A stretch of DNA of 64,000 nt from Luscinia megarhynchos (GCA_034336665.1 JAPFBE010000002.1:15974906-16038905), one strand, 5' to 3'; positions 1-13,751 are shown, counted from the stretch's first letter. The notes: generated by a model not told the origin, from the letters alone. Program-made: numbers and translations.

Positions 1-2930
1 CTCAAGCCACTGGAGACCTGAGTGGAAATAAAAGGGAGATGGAAAAGCAGTCAATGTGTGTTTTTCAGAGGCGAGAACAAAGGCTGCTGTTTCTCTGGTA
101 AGGCAATGAGCCCTCTAGAGGCAGCTGCAACCAGAGCACCCCTACCATGATGGTGCACCACGGAGGGAGAGCCCCAAGCCTTTGCACCTTCTCCAAGCCT
201 CTCTCCCACAGCCCTTCTCTCTATCCCAGTCTGCCAGAGCCCACCCCTGTGTCCTCGTTACTCCCACTTTAGCCAGTGGGCTAAGAGGAAAAGACCTGCA
301 GCTGGGTAGAGAGACAGCAGCATTTAAGCCACTTTGAAAGTTTGCAAAAAAGTTTGTCTACTAGTACATTATGTATAGACCATTGATCAGTCCTCATCCT
401 ACGGGGCATTTTTTAAGGATGTTACAGGAATTGAGGAAAACAGCTTCTCTGCTACCTGGTAATCCTTTCAGAGTCAAACTGTGTTCAGGATGAATCTAAT
501 CACACTCCAGCCAGTGTCTGGTAAGAGTTGTTGAGTGCAGCAAGCACCATCACCCCTCCATGCCTACAGGAATGGCCAGGGCACTATCCCCCTCTTGGTG
601 CTTCCCCTGAAGAGTGAGAAAGGAATGAATAAAAGCAGAAAACTACTGGGGAACGGTAGTGAGGTGTCAAGCAGGCTGCAGAGTAGCTTCAAACATAAAA
701 GGTGATAAATTCCTTACTGTTTAATTAAAATCACTGACTCCTGCATTTTCTGTCCTGGCAGAGAAAGTGGATCCTGTGGGAATGCAGTGAATTAAACCAG
801 GCTGGTTTTCCAAGGGCTCCTGAAGCTGTGAAGCTGGCTTGTCTCTGGCTCCTCTGTGCTGTGGGGGAAGCAGGAGGGGAGGCTTGATGTGCAGCCTCCC
901 TGGAGCAGGGGCTGTGACTGGGGTCATGACTGTATGCTGGCTGTATTTTATCACTCTTGCTTCATTTTCAAGGATTTGAAACTTGTCAGAGCCAGAGAAG
1001 TTTTTCAGGCTTTGAAAAAACCCCCCAGGCACTTCTGTACACCTGTCTTTAAAAGACAGCATACAACCTTTCTGCAATCCCCCTGAGGAATGTGTTATGT
1101 ACCTGTTGTGGGCATTCAGTTTGGTTTGGAGAAGTCCTCTGCATCTTTTCTCTGCTTTCTCTTCAAAGCTCCAAGTGATACCTGTCTACCCAGCTATCAA
1201 ACCACAATTAATCCACAAGAACCTTTACTTTTTTTTATCCCTGTTTCCTCAAAAACTTATGCTGTAAGATCAGCATTAAAGGACTTAACACCTTAAGCCC
1301 CTCTTGGCAATATCTGTGGTATTAATTGCTGGATGATCTTGCTTCAGTGGTGTGCAAGACACAACAGCAAAATGGGTCCAGTGATTTCTTTTTTGAAATA
1401 TCTCAGCCTAGTATTAGCATTTCCTATGTCCTTACTTTTCTTGACTAGATCTTAATTAAAAACCTAATAAAATGCCATAATTTGATTAAGAGACAGTGAT
1501 AATTTAAAACATGCAGTTAATTTCTTTGCACCACTCTCAGGTTCATCCATCTCTCTCAGGCAGAGGAAAAAAGCAAAAAAGAAGCTCCAATGTCATACAG
1601 AATTACCTCTCATTATATAAGCCTCTCACAAGATATTTGTAGGATAATACAAAAAATAGCAGGTATAAATCTCTTATTTATAGTTTAAGTTATTGTGCAC
1701 ATTATTTTTAAAGGTGTGATAGCTAGTTTAATTCAGCTAAGAATGTATGTTAGCTAGCTCTTACCTGGCTGTTGTGGAGGGAATCCAAGGGAGGTGTTCT
1801 TGATTTATTTTTTTTTTCCCCTTTCCAAGTGGAGGCAAGAATTAGATGCATATGTTCTCAAAAAGAATGCAACCATTTAGTTTAATTTAATCTCTTCGTT
1901 AATACATATTTTTTGTAAACTAATAAGACTTTTGGAATTTGTAAGTGACTTAAGCCTACAGATTGATGCTTGGGCTGACATGTTAGCAAGGCAGGGGAGG
2001 GACAATTTATTCTTGGAAGTCTGTGACAGAATTGATGTAAAGCCTAAAAAGGATGTTTTTTTTAATAAAGATGTTGGTGCTGTATAGGCAACAGTCCACA
2101 CATTTCATCTGCTTGTTATGTTGATGGTCTCTCACAAGCTACAATCCCCCACTGCTGTAAGCAGTAGTAACAGCAATCCCTAGCCCACTTAGCATCCCTA
2201 GACACTTGTAATGCAGCCTAGTCCTAAACTTGAGAACAAATAGCTGGCTGATTTTTTCCCTTTGATTTTGAACTTGTGATCAACAAAACCCTTGGTTTTT
2301 TGCATGAGTTTTTTGGTGGGAGGGGGAGAAAGTTCTAGTTTAGCCAATGCTATTTTGAATGAGCAAAACATTTACTTTTTACTCTTGACTTTGTCTTTCA
2401 GGCTACAGAGCTCTGAAGACCAGGATAAAATTTTGTCTCAGCAAAGAATAGAGAATAATAACTTGTGCCTTGTCAAGCCATTCTCCTGTCTCCTTTGACA
2501 GCTCCTTTGGTAGCTGCAGTGGGTTGGACACATGGCTGTGTCATAAGCCTTTTGGAACAGCCCATCAGGAGGAAAGGAACACAGACTTGGAAGGGTCTCT
2601 ATCTTCCTCTGAAAGCTTCTGGGCATTATAACCTCCCTTTGGGTACCATTTTGCAGTCAGACGAAGAGCTCTTGCCCTTCTCTTTGAAATTAGAGAGAGA
2701 TTAGGTTCTGATGCCTTTCTGGTGGTTGTTTGAGATTCAGGGAAGGAATTTTGCCCTTGTCATGGCTGTCTGGTCAGTGCTAAAATTTTGTTGGTTTTTT
2801 CCTGAATCCAGATATCATGTAAGTAAATTTATAATTCATGTTATTACAGCTGGCTGGTGCCTAGGACAAGGGACTGGTTTCCCAGCAGGCTGGGTGGGGA
2901 AAGAGGAAGAGTTGCACAGCCACAAAACAT
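1..2930. other. Non-coding stretch, nothing recognised
   Basis: No open frame here has exon-like structure or a protein family I recognise. Base composition is ordinary AT-rich vertebrate non-coding DNA with very few CpG dinucleotides. Short homopolymer runs (T near 1807, C near 1021) are the only low-complexity features. The small open frames on both strands overlap one another and have no consistent codon pattern. I read it as intergenic or intronic filler. Confidence 0.6.
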
Positions 2931-2934
2931 TTTT

Positions 2935-3760
2935 CTTAAATAAGTTTAAATTTCCCATGTTTCAGCTTGTATCTGTTGCCTCCTGTCCTTACAGCATGAA
3001 GTTCCAAGAAGAGCCTTGTTCTGTATTTGCAGACAGCAGGTCTCCCCTTTACCCTCTCCCCTTTTGGCTGAACATGCCCAGCTCTCTCAGCTTCTCCTCC
3101 TACACCACAGCCTTGTGGTGGCTCTCTGCTAGACTGCCTCCAGATTGTCAATGTTTTCCTTGTACTGCAGAGGTGGATATAACACCTCAGCTGTAGTCTC
3201 ACAATTGCAGAGGACAGGGAAATAATCATGTCTTCATTCTTGCTAATGCAGCCTAGCATGCAGCTGGCCTTCCTTGCTGCAAAGATGCATTGCTGGTTCG
3301 TGTTCAACTGGATGTTCTCCAGGTCTTACCTGCTGAGCTGCTCTCCTGTCAGAGCTCAGCCTGTCCTGTGCATGGGGTTGTTTCTCACCAGGGCAGGGCT
3401 TGGTGCTTCCCTTGGTTTACTTCATGTGGTTCACCTTGGCCCATTTCTCCAGCCTGATCTCCAGCATATTGACTGCTCTCCTGTTTTGACATTGTCTGAA
3501 AACCTGCAGAGAGAACACTCATTCCCCCTATCTAGTTCCTTATACAGACACTGCACTGCACTGGTGCTGGTAGGGACCTCTGAGGTACTCTACAAGGAAG
3601 TGGCTGCTATTTGAACTTCAGACCCATAATCACCACCCTTGGAGCCTGAGGGTTCTGAAGATACTCCACTCAGCTTCCTGTCCCTCATTCAGTCCACCTC
3701 TCACCAATTTCCTCATAAATTTGATTTCTAGAAGAAGGTGTGGACTAAGTTAGGATTTAA
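2935..3760 (-). mobile_element. CR1 LINE fragment, antisense (reverse transcriptase C-terminal region)
   Basis: Read on the minus strand, this matches the C-terminal part of the CR1 ORF2 reverse transcriptase. Around 3210-3307 the frame reads QQCIFAARKASCMLGCISKN, the counterpart of the family's 'QQC..AA.KA..VLGCI' stretch. The frame then runs, with breaks, into the counterpart of the 'YC.QLW....KDM' region near 3150-3180. Higher coordinates (3380-3740) carry the antisense of upstream RT sequence, including the piece matching the 'caagtttgcagatgacacc' region near 3490. The frame is interrupted by indels and stops, so this is a dead, 5'-truncated copy. The CR1 3' UTR and terminal repeat are not obvious, so the 3' end is also eroded. 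Its low similarity suggests an old insertion. Boundaries are good to about 30 bases. Confidence 0.85.
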
Positions 3761-3764
3761 AATC

Positions 3765-4865
3765 ACCATTTGGGTTCATAACAAACACATTTCTATTGGC
3801 TTGAACATTGTGAGTAATACATAAATTGTGGTGGAAATTTATGCTAAAAACTTGTTTTGTAGATTGTAAAATTGCTTCCATTTCACCCAGAGATCTGCCA
3901 AATAACCCATAAAAAAGGGGGAAATAGAAAGCACATCATATAGGCTGCCTGTTGAAAGAATACTTATGTAACTCCTATGTCAGGCTGAGGCTCTACCTAG
4001 CAATTTTAAAAGCATTAGACTCATTCAAAGGATAATGAATCCATGAGCTAATCTCTGGATGTCAAGCTATCACTATTATTTGAGATACACCTGCCAAATG
4101 TGTACAAACAAAGTTGTTATTGTCTTTAGTTAGTGTTTGTGGATAACTCCCTGCAGCATATGTGCATTACTTCTTAATTTTTGGAAATATGACATCTTAT
4201 TCTTTCGATGTGATTTGTAATAATTAGTTTCATTGTTCCTTTTCTAAGAACACCTGCTGTAATTATCTCTCCATGGTGTGGGAAAGGATGACCACAGAAA
4301 TCAAGTGATATTAAAGAAAGATATAAAAATTACAAAACCATAAAGAACAGTTTCTCATAACTAATTTCTTCCAGAATATTTCAGAATTATTTTTAGCTCC
4401 CTTGGATGTTACTCTTTTTAATGCCTCTGTGTTGTATAGAATCATCACTTTCAGAAAAGGGACCTGTGATTTTAGACAGCATTATTTCAGGTTCTGAAAC
4501 CAAATCATTATGCTGGAAGCTGGATGTGAAAGGATGGTCCTTATCACTCTGTAGCAACTATCTGCACTCCCAGATTCCATGGACATTTTTGAAAATAGTG
4601 GTTACAGATCCCCTGTGGTTTGTGGATACCAAAAGCTACCAAGATCATAAAATGGAGCTTTACCCTTTCTCCAACATTAAGCACCTACAGTGGTGCTGGG
4701 CATGTTCAATAAACACACATCTGACTCACTCTTTGGCTGAAGTGTTTTCAGACACTGAAGGACCAGGTCTCTGAACTTCAGAGATCACTGAATGTGTATC
4801 AGAAGCTGTCCTTTGTGTGCTTGGGCTCGTGGGCTAGAATAGGATAAGCAGTTCCAGGTTCTCCG
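3765..4865. other. Non-coding stretch, nothing recognised
   Basis: AT-rich sequence between two CR1 fragments. A 122-codon plus-strand open frame at 4406-4774 exists, but I see no family resemblance or exon structure in it. No repeat, RNA gene or dense motif cluster was noticed. Confidence 0.55.
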
Positions 4866-4869
4866 AGGC

Positions 4870-5067
4870 TTACTGTGCCCTGCAATGGTGGGAGTCTCCA
4901 AACTGCTCAGTTTGTGAGGGCTAGTGTGGCACTCTGCATCTTCAAGGCCAGGCTGGATGAGGCTCTGACCAACCTGATCTGGTGGAAGGTGTTCCTTCTC
5001 ATGGCAGGCAGGTGGAACAACATGATCTTTAAGGCTCCTTTTAACCCAAACCGTTCTGTGATCTCTG
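4870..5067 (+). mobile_element. CR1 LINE 3' end, sense
   Basis: This is the last 200 bases of a CR1 element in sense orientation. The diagnostic run is 'cttcaaggccaggctggatg' (4938 onward), then 'aacctgatctggtggaaggtgt', and then 'ccttttaacccaaaccgttctgtgat', the degraded 3' terminus ahead of the ATTCTATG-type repeat. It encodes only the last few residues of ORF2 plus the short 3' UTR, as expected of the heavily 5'-truncated copies that dominate in birds. The terminal octamer repeat has decayed. Confidence 0.9.
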
Positions 5068-5069
5068 CT

Positions 5070-6856
5070 TGCCCACCTACACCTTCAAGCAGAGGGTGTC
5101 TGTTGCCCAGTGAAGACACAGCCGAAAAAATTAAATTGTTAAGTCTGGGGCAGGCTAAGAACATGTGAAGAATTGGAAATGCACTAAAACCCAAACATAA
5201 AAAGGGAAGGAAAATTACTTTAGTCAGGCAGTTTCAAATTTCAAAGCCACCATCTCTATCTCACCGGCAGTGGATGGGTGAATTCCCCCCAAACTAGATG
5301 CAGAGATATGTGTTAATTTTCTACAGCAAAAAAGATAGGTCAATAGCAGACCCAGAACCTAAATATAGATGCTTCTACACTTAGTTACTATGTAATGCAG
5401 CTTGTGATGGTTGCCAGAGAAACCCATTTATGCTCTTGAATAAGGTTGTGCTCTCCCTGCTTTATCCTCTCCCACATAATGAACATTTTAAAGTGGTTTA
5501 GTACAGAATTGAACTATGGTGAATGCACTGCATACAGAGGCAGTAAGTGTTTAGATGTCAGCTGTGTATGTGTATTTTTCTATTTTGGGACACAGTGGAA
5601 CAGCTCAAGGTATCTCTCTATAGTGCTGGAGAACAGCAGTGTTCCTAGCTCGGTCTGAGTTCTTCCGTCTCAGATCTGGGGGTGGTGAGGAGAGGCACTT
5701 TCACAAGACACTCAGCAAAACTTTTGCCCATCTCTTACTTTCAGCAAGGACTGAACTTTTTAACAGCTACGTGGCGTTGGATTCCTTCATGACTGCAAAT
5801 TTTTCACAGTTGTGGGTTCTTCCCTGTCAGGGACTAAAAGCAGACAAGGCAGTGAACCACATGAGCCGAGAGCATCACCGATGACCTTGGGCTGTCCCTC
5901 CTTCCAGGAGCTCAACCCAGACTGAGCAGGTGGAAAGCCAGACAGCAATGTCTGCATTAAACAGTGGCACCCCCATGCAATATGATACAGTAAGACAAGG
6001 GCATGAGGGAAATGGGCTAGTACTAGCCTAGGGATGGACAGGGCCTCTGCAGCCTGGGAGGCTTGTGACTTTGGTAGATATAACTGGGCTAAAAAAATCA
6101 TGAGCCTTGGAGAGTAGTCACACAGGGGTCAAAAGACTTTGAGTCTCCTCTTTTATGAGAAGTAGCAACCATGAATAATTCTGTTTTCCTGGTCTCAGCC
6201 AGGTCTCCTCCTCTGTACCATATCTTGTCTGAAGGAACGTAATGTCAGTCAACTGAACCTTCATAATCTTTTTCTGATGATTGATTTTCTTGATTTTTGC
6301 AAATGTTGTGCTTTACCTGTGCAGTTATTTGGCCACAGGACCCAACCTCCTCTACTTCATAGCTTTATCTGCAAGGGATGGATTTTCATGTTGGGCTGTG
6401 AACCGAGTGATGTCTGTTACTCATGATCAAGACAAAGAGCAAAAATGCATTCTTCTGACACTTGCTCTTTGGAAAGTCCTTTAACTAGCCCAGTGCACTT
6501 TTATGAGGCTGGGGAGCTTAGAGACTTTTAAAAAGAAGATGCAGAATATTTCCCTTGGGATTTCCCCCTTATCTCTGGAATCAGCTCAGTCTTATTACTT
6601 ATCGATTAATCAGGGCATTCGTTTTGTGACAAAGGTTTCAGCAAAGCACTAAGCAGGGAAGGAACTACACTGAAAAGCAACAAGACTGAAAATATGACCT
6701 CAGAAAATAAAAATTATTGATCTCCAGAAATATTTGCCCTCTGCTGGGGAACAGCAGAGCCATGGAAAAAGTGATGTGGCACAAGTTTCTATTTGATAAG
6801 ATGGGAAAAATAAGTTAGAGGAGGGAGTGATGGTGAACCACTGAGAGCCCTAGGGT
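5070..6856. other. Non-coding stretch, nothing recognised
   Basis: Ordinary CpG-poor sequence. Open frames on either strand up to 104 codons are present but show no family signature. I see no repeat family or RNA gene. Confidence 0.55.
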
Positions 6857-6881
6857 AAAAAAAAAAAAAAAAAAAAAAAAA
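6857..6881. repeat. Poly(A) tract, 25 nt
   Basis: An uninterrupted run of 25 A. It could be a microsatellite or the tail of a retrotransposed sequence. I could not identify a retrocopy immediately upstream, and no convincing target-site duplication flanks it. Confidence 0.95.
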
Positions 6882-9800
6882 TTAGGAAAGATCCTGAAGC
6901 CAAACTACTGAACAGAGATTGCAAAGTCCCCTAGATGATTTGTATGCTGTGCTTAGAAACCACTCAGAGCTGGGCAGGAGTACAGTGGCAATTAGATATT
7001 AAGTAGAAGGAAAATGACATGGATATACCATGTCCAGATTGCTAGAAATACATGAACATGAGGAATGGAGGTGGAAATAATATTTTCAGTGCTTGATACT
7101 AGGATTTTCTCTCCCCAGTAAAATTTGCCTTATTTCTTCTGAAAGGTGTCTTCAAGGGTTTTTAAAATAGCCTCAGACATTTCTCTTGCTGCTGGTCTAA
7201 TATTTCCTCTTTTTTTTTTCCTTGCTTAGGATCTCCTCATGACTCTAACTCTTATTAGTTAAATGTATGAAAGGCAACCTTTGCTTTTCATGTATTTTAT
7301 TTCTCACAGGACTCATATTTTAAAACTTGCTGACACACTGCCAATCTGGGTGCTCATTTCATACTTTTCCCTGCCTGAAATGCTTAAGACAGTCACTTTT
7401 TTTTTTTCCTTCCTTCACACAATGACTACTGCAATAAGACCCTGATACTTTGTTAGAGTTGCTAGGCACTGCTGTAGCACCAGTAATTATAACAAAGAAC
7501 AACGCATAATCCCAGAACATGTTTCAAAGTCCTTCTCATTTCAGCAAACACATGCAGACATGCAGAAATAGATGGAGAGGTTTTTCCCTACCCACTGCAG
7601 TTCCCTTGCTTAGGAAAATCATGCCTTCAGCGTCCTTGATTACCATGGCTTTTATTGTCCAATTTCTTTCTTCAGGGTGTCTGAAGTCAGAGGTTAATAG
7701 TACTTTCCTCATAACTTCCTGGCTCTGATCTTTCTGAGTTGTTCTCTTTCAACTTACAAAAGGTTTCCACATGCTTGCTGTTCTACCTACACACTTGGGA
7801 AACATAGCGGGGAGAGAGATGCTGCTGAAGCACAAGATCCATTAGCAATTGTTTCCCTGGCAAGGGCATGAGAAAATGTGATTCTCTACATGATGTTGAT
7901 CACAAATTCCCAGGTCTGCCTTTGGCAAAGAGAAGAGAAATTGTATGACTCTCAGATTTGCAGCCATAATTTCTCTTGCTATCACTGTAACTGGATTTAA
8001 CTACTGCCAAGTTTTAGACAAATCTTTCAGCAAGTACCAGCAAAAGGTATTGGTTGTAACAAGGGCCCTAATTCTGTTTTCACATTGATTAAATTAAACA
8101 GGAGCATGTCTTAGCTTGGGAAGCCTCTAAGGGCAATATCCATGGCTTTACCCTAAACTCCAGGTAAGGACTTCTGAGGTTTTGGGTCAGACAATATTTG
8201 ACTGTGCCATGACAGAGGGGTTATGGTCCTTGTCTCTAGAGAATAAATGGGGCACTCATCCTGTACCAGTTAAATAAGAGGCACAGACTGCTTCCCCTCT
8301 GTGCCAGCACAACCCCATTGACTGTCCTTCATGGACAGGGCTGGAGTACATCTGTAGGATCAGCTGGAATCGGTCCAGAGCTGCTGGTGCTGGCATTGCA
8401 GGGGATGTTGCAAGGACTCTGTCTAATGGCCAGGGAGCCACAGGGCACATGCAGTGAGCCATGCACCCCAGCACAGGAACAGCTCACCTTTCCCTGTCCT
8501 GTGCCGAGGCAGAGCAGCCACACAGCCCTTGGTGTGGGATGTGCTAGATGCAGCTGTGGGTTTTCTGCCCACAAGACGTGGGTGGGCACTTGTGATAGCG
8601 TGAAGGGCTGGGAAATACAACCCCTCTGCCATCAGTGTTATTACTTCAAGTTGTTCTTCAAACATTAATGACTGAAGTGGTGGAAATGAGAGAAAGAGAA
8701 GAGGGTAATAGACTTCGTCACAAGAGCAGCCATGTCCCTGCAATTCTTGGGGTTCAAACAATAGATGAGACTGAAGAAAGAAAGTGTGGTGCCAATCACT
8801 GTTTTCAATATCCTCCCACGTAGCAACTGCTTCTATTGAACCTTTCTATTGTGAAAGCCCTTCTTTCACTGCAAACACAGTGGGAGCTCTCAGGGAGCCT
8901 TGGCTCCCAGTGGAGAAAAATACTGTGCTTTGGTCAATAAAACAATCAGTAAAAACTTGTTTATACCTTTTATACCTGAATTTTCTGGAGTGCTGCGCTG
9001 GTCAGGGGCTTGGCCCTGCAGAAGGAGAGAGAGAGAGCAGCAGCTTGGGTCCTTGCCACAAGAGAGACCCCATTCCTCCCTTGAACTTAACCAGCCCTTC
9101 AGTCTTACTGCCTGCAGGGCTCGAGCTCTCAGAGCACAGATGGTGAGAAGAGGTGGCCACAGACCACGAGGGCCAAACCCTTTTCTCTGTCACCTCAACA
9201 TGGGTGAGATCCTGCCTTGTAGTTCTCCAAGTGACATCTGGCCATCTCTGCCACCAAAGCTATTGGAATGAGCCTCCAGCTGCACCACACCTGGACTTTG
9301 ACAGAGTTTGAACCTATAGCTGAACTTGGCTTCTTGAACTCACTTTTAGTTTTCAAATGAATTTTTGTTGGCTTCCAAATAGAACAAAAGAGAATTTACA
9401 TTCTCTAGGAAATGTGGTGAGAATGACATTACAGAAACTTGAATTTAACTTGAGAAAAATAACAGTGTATAGGCAATTTGCAAGGGAATCCCTGTGAAAA
9501 ACATGTTGCTAAAACCAACTTTTTTTTAAAAAAGAATTCAATAAAACAGAGCTAAGCAGATCCAAAGAATATGTATTGCAGATCCTTAACAGAATTTTCC
9601 AATTTTCCATTGTACTTTGGAATGATCTTCAGTGCAGGAGAAAAGAGAGAAGCAAAAGACCTGCTAATACTCCAGCAGAAAACTTTGCTGACAAATTGCT
9701 ACACGTATTTTTAACTCAGGAATAAAACAGCAGAACAAATGTCAGCAATGGTAAAGTCACTGGGATATCAGATATGAAAGTAATGCTTGAAGGTACCCTT

Positions 9801-12800
9801 GCTCCAACTAGATGGCTGAGAAAGGATTTTAAAAGATTTACACATGTATACAGATCAACAGCAATAACAGCTGTGGTGTAGTGTCACTGCTTTGTTATTT
9901 CTTTGTGATAATATTGGTTATAAAGCAAAATTACAAAAAAAAAAAAAAGTAGTGTAACTGCAAATTGGATTGCTTCTGCAGTTTTCATTATTGGTCAGGA
10001 AGCTGGTAATTGAAGGATCATTAAGATGTGAAAACGTGTCTTAAAATAACTTGTTCAGCAAAGAGGCCCTTTTATTGGATTTCTTTCTCTGAAGACCATC
10101 TCTAATATTTCTCAGAGCTGCAATATGCTGCAATGTGCAAGTCCTTCTGGCTCTGCTAGAATTTACTGAGTGAGCAAAACTGCTTCTTGATAGATTAAAT
10201 TTAATGAACTTGCATGGAAAGATCTAAGGACTAAAACAGAGCCCTGTGTGGCCAAAACCACCTCAGTACAGCTGCTGAAGGCATGACAGCTTGGTGGAGA
10301 CACTGCAAAAATAGGATTCCCAGGGTTTCAGAAGAATGAAAAGCTGCAAATAGCTGGCTTAGGGATTTAAAGCAAGGTCTTAAGAGTTACCCTTTTAACT
10401 TAATAGTAAATCCAAAAAAAATCCCCTAAAAGAGAAAAGCTGAAATTTTGCACTTGTCTTTATTTAAAATCAGCTTTCCAGCTTCTCTCTTCTCCCTTGA
10501 CAGGAAGCCTACCTTGAACATGAAACAAATTCTAGATGTTGAGGCTTCACTGTAGCTTTTTTTTTGGCTTTAACCTTTTAACCTTTAACCTACACTCCAA
10601 CAGCAACTTCAGAGCTGTGAGACACCCATGAAGTCTTCACCCCCTTTGCCTCTCTGTAGAAGGGGCAGAGAGGTAACCCTTCCTATGTGTGCTGTAATGA
10701 TCCTGACCACTCCTGGATCTGGATAAACAGTGTGGTGTTATATTATGGGATTCCAGAAAGCCCTCATGCTGTGGGGTGAATGCCTCTGGGTGCAGGAGAG
10801 CACACCAAGAGGGAAGTCTGCTCTCTATAGACCTTCGTGTCAGTAATGTGAGCTCAAATCTGTCCTATCCTCAGCACAGGTAATTACTCCCTCCCACTCC
10901 TTTAAACAAAAATACATTCTTCTCTTTCAAACAGTCAGGTTTTGATAACTTTTTTTTCTGCCCACCTTAGCTCATATCAATCAGGCTTTACGTAACTGTG
11001 GTATTTTAAGAAGTAACACCTACTCTGCAGAAGAGCTATTAGCAAAGGCCAGCTTAAAAGGAAAAAAGGAACATGGAATGTTACGTTCTGTCTAAGGAAA
11101 ATATTTTCACAAATAGAAATCAGAAGGAAAAGCTGACCTGGAGGGAAAAAAATGCCATAGAAGGAACCTTTGTACTAAATAAAATGTAGTTTTTCAGAGC
11201 TATTCCTGGCCTTAATTCTGTTTTCACTTCCAATATACTACAGAAGAGGGCAGTATAAACCCAGTGTTTGCATGTATTAACAAGAACACTGCGGTCACAT
11301 CAACAGCATTGAACCTTAAATTGATGTTTGTCTTAATACACTGGGGAAGAATTAATTCAAGGACTAAACTAGATGGTTCACACTGTGAAGGATTTTTTAG
11401 CCTGAGTCTTTAGAAAGACAGAACTGGGAGCTTTCTTTCACACTGCATTTTTTTGTACATGTGATCTGTAAATCCAGCATAGAATACTGCATATGAAGTA
11501 TGCACACCATAAACACCAAACAAGCAAAATCAGGGTCAGACTTCAGTGAAGAATAAGATAGGCAATTTCAGCACAGTGCTTTTACCTACTCCCATGGAGA
11601 TAGATAGGAAGGCTGTGTCAGAAAGAGAATGATTCTCCAGGAGTCCTGCTTCAGCTGGTTTTGACCAAGTGGAGCATCCAGCTGCAGGGGTGGGTAGAGC
11701 AGCTGGAGGACTCCTGGTGAAAGAGCTCTAGAAAGTGCTTTGAGATTGCAAAAGAGTTTCTGTAAGTTATCACACTAGCACAAACTTGAAAGGACTGTAT
11801 GAACAGGGAGGAATAGAGGTCAGTATCGATCTGGCTTGTTGTTTAAAAATATAGGAGTGCCTAACCTTGTCTGCTAAAATTACCTCACCACCAGAGCACC
11901 ACAGAGCTGTAACACCTTCCAGCTGTAACACAGGTCATGGCTGCAGTGGCAGCACCACTGTATCTCACCAGGCTCTGAGGAAACAAATACAGGCAGGGAT
12001 TATACTTCTAATCAGCTTGGTACTCTTAGAAAAAACAGACAAGCTCAAGGATACAATCATCTGTCAGGCCTTCGAGGAGTTAAGTTTGCAGAACACTTTG
12101 CACTTTTTCCTTTCCACAGCACTCTTTCTCTTACATAATAGTTCAGCTTCCCTTATATAATAGTAACTTTCTAAAATCTCCTTCTATTGCTGATTTTTTT
12201 AAATGGTTTGCATCTCTCAAAAGACAAATTTCTCTGTGAACTATGGCAGGAAACATCAGACAGCTTGTGAAGGTTGTGTGTGCAGAAGGAAGGAAAAGTT
12301 TCCTCCAAAAGCTGGAAGGAAGGGGATGAAATTACTATTTATACTATCACAGGCTTAAAGTTATAATTTGACATTTAAAATGTACTCAGTGAGAAACTTG
12401 TGTAAAGTCAACTTTGGAAATCTAACAGGATACCACAGGGACTGTAGGTGGTTACAGTCTAATAGAGAATTTCATAGCAGCGCTTAGCAGGGATAGTGCT
12501 CTAATAAAGAGAGTCTATAAAAAGAAGTTTCTGTGAAAATCTATAGGATTTAACAGCAGAAGCGGGGGGAAGGGGGGAGGCAGGGGAACAGGGAGAGAGA
12601 TGTGACTTAAGTAATGTCTGCTGAAAATTGCATGTTTTACAATTTTGTGTAGGCGGACTCTAAACATTTTAATGATGCAAACGTCAGACTTGGATGTCAA
12701 GTGCCCCAAAGCATGAAATGTGGAGATGAAGGGTTGGAGTTTCTGCCCATCTGTAGCAAAATTGTGTTCTATTTATAGGCTTGCTTTTCTCAAATATCTA

Positions 12801-12940
12801 AAATGCTTTCATTGCTCCATACAAACAGGCATGCCTATAGCTGGATGTAACTGAGTCATCTGAGTACTGCAGTTTTCCTTAAATTAACAGGACTTGAAAA
12901 TCCTACCTTTTCGCTATGAAAGAAGCTAGATAAGTAAATA
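6882..12940. other. Non-coding stretch with only short simple repeats
   Basis: Six kilobases in which I recognise no gene, RNA or dispersed repeat. Minor features are a T-rich run near 7211-7220, a (GA)n run at about 9025-9037, a 14-nt A run at 9935-9948, and a tandem variant of 'tttaacc' near 10570-10590. The 8.3-9.3 kb part is somewhat more GC-rich and therefore open in several frames at once on both strands, a composition effect rather than evidence for a gene. Confidence 0.55.
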
Positions 12941-12945
12941 CCTAC

Positions 12946-13137
12946 CTTGCCTTTTGAAAAATATTGCAACTCCTGTAAGAAAGGTGTTTTTGTAATTCTT
13001 GAAATTGAAAATTTTGATTTAGTGTTGGGTTTGAAATTTTCCCAAGCTCTGCCAAAATTCTCCTCCTCCACTTGCAGACTCTGCTTGCTTGTGTTTTGAC
13101 AGGGAGGATCATGACTGGATTTGCTGAGGAGATCCAT
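12946..13137 (-). CDS. Possible first coding exon of an unidentified gene
   Basis: On the minus strand an ATG at 13137-13135 sits in a good initiation context (A at -3, G at +4). It opens a frame of exactly 64 codons that reaches a near-ideal 5' splice site, CAAG|GTAGGT, with the last exon base at 12946. The peptide begins MDLLSKSSHDPPCQNTSKQS, is rich in Ser/Lys/Asn, and has no signal peptide, transmembrane segment or motif I know. An alternative reading is a 27-nt micro-exon (12946-12972), because a pyrimidine-rich TTTCTTACAG acceptor lies just upstream of it. I do not recognise the protein, and 64 open codons plus one splice-site match can arise by chance, so this is a candidate only. It is in the same strand orientation as the other coding-like segments near 13.8, 22.2 and 46.7 kb. 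Confidence 0.2.
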
Positions 13138-13751
13138 ATTCAGAAGAGGCAGTTTTTAAGCCAACCACGCAGTTAACCCTGAGCGCATTGTAGAAAACAT
13201 GCTAGTTTAAATGCATTATGTACATTTACTTTGTCAGCTGTTTTTCATGGATGTCACTTCAACAGCCACTGCATAAGCAGTCTCCCCTTGATTTAGGTTT
13301 GCTCTAGTTTAAAATCCCTGTCAAAACCAAACAGTGTCTGTAAGTAAATGTGACCATCAGCCAGGCTCAGTGTAGAAAAAAACCATCCTGACACTGCAGT
13401 AATTCCAGTACAGAGAGAGTATAACAATCTGGAATAGCTGGAAATGTGTATTATTCTCATCTTCTTAACAAATAGGTCATGAAATTATTCAGAAGGCAGA
13501 TCTGTATTATGTTTGTTACTTTTGTTGTCCCATGAATTTTTTCAGGGTGTCTAAGGACTGAAGTTATGTTTGTTCACAAAATCGAGACTGAAGTGTTCAG
13601 GCACTAGAAAGTTCTGATGAAAAACAAACAAGAAACACAGGAGCAAATCTCTCTCCCTTGTTAATGCCACTTTCTATGTGCAATAGACTGTCGCTAGGAG
13701 GCAGCTGTGCCACAGATTACATGGTCCTCCTCATCTCTCTGTTGATTTTTC

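Noticed and set aside
2936..3307. 123-codon minus-strand frame as a gene
   Set aside because: It aligns with CR1 reverse transcriptase C-terminal sequence and is broken; it is part of the antisense CR1 fragment.
6857..6881. Poly(A) as the tail of a processed pseudogene
   Set aside because: No recognisable gene-derived sequence upstream and no flanking target-site duplication could be seen; left as a simple repeat.
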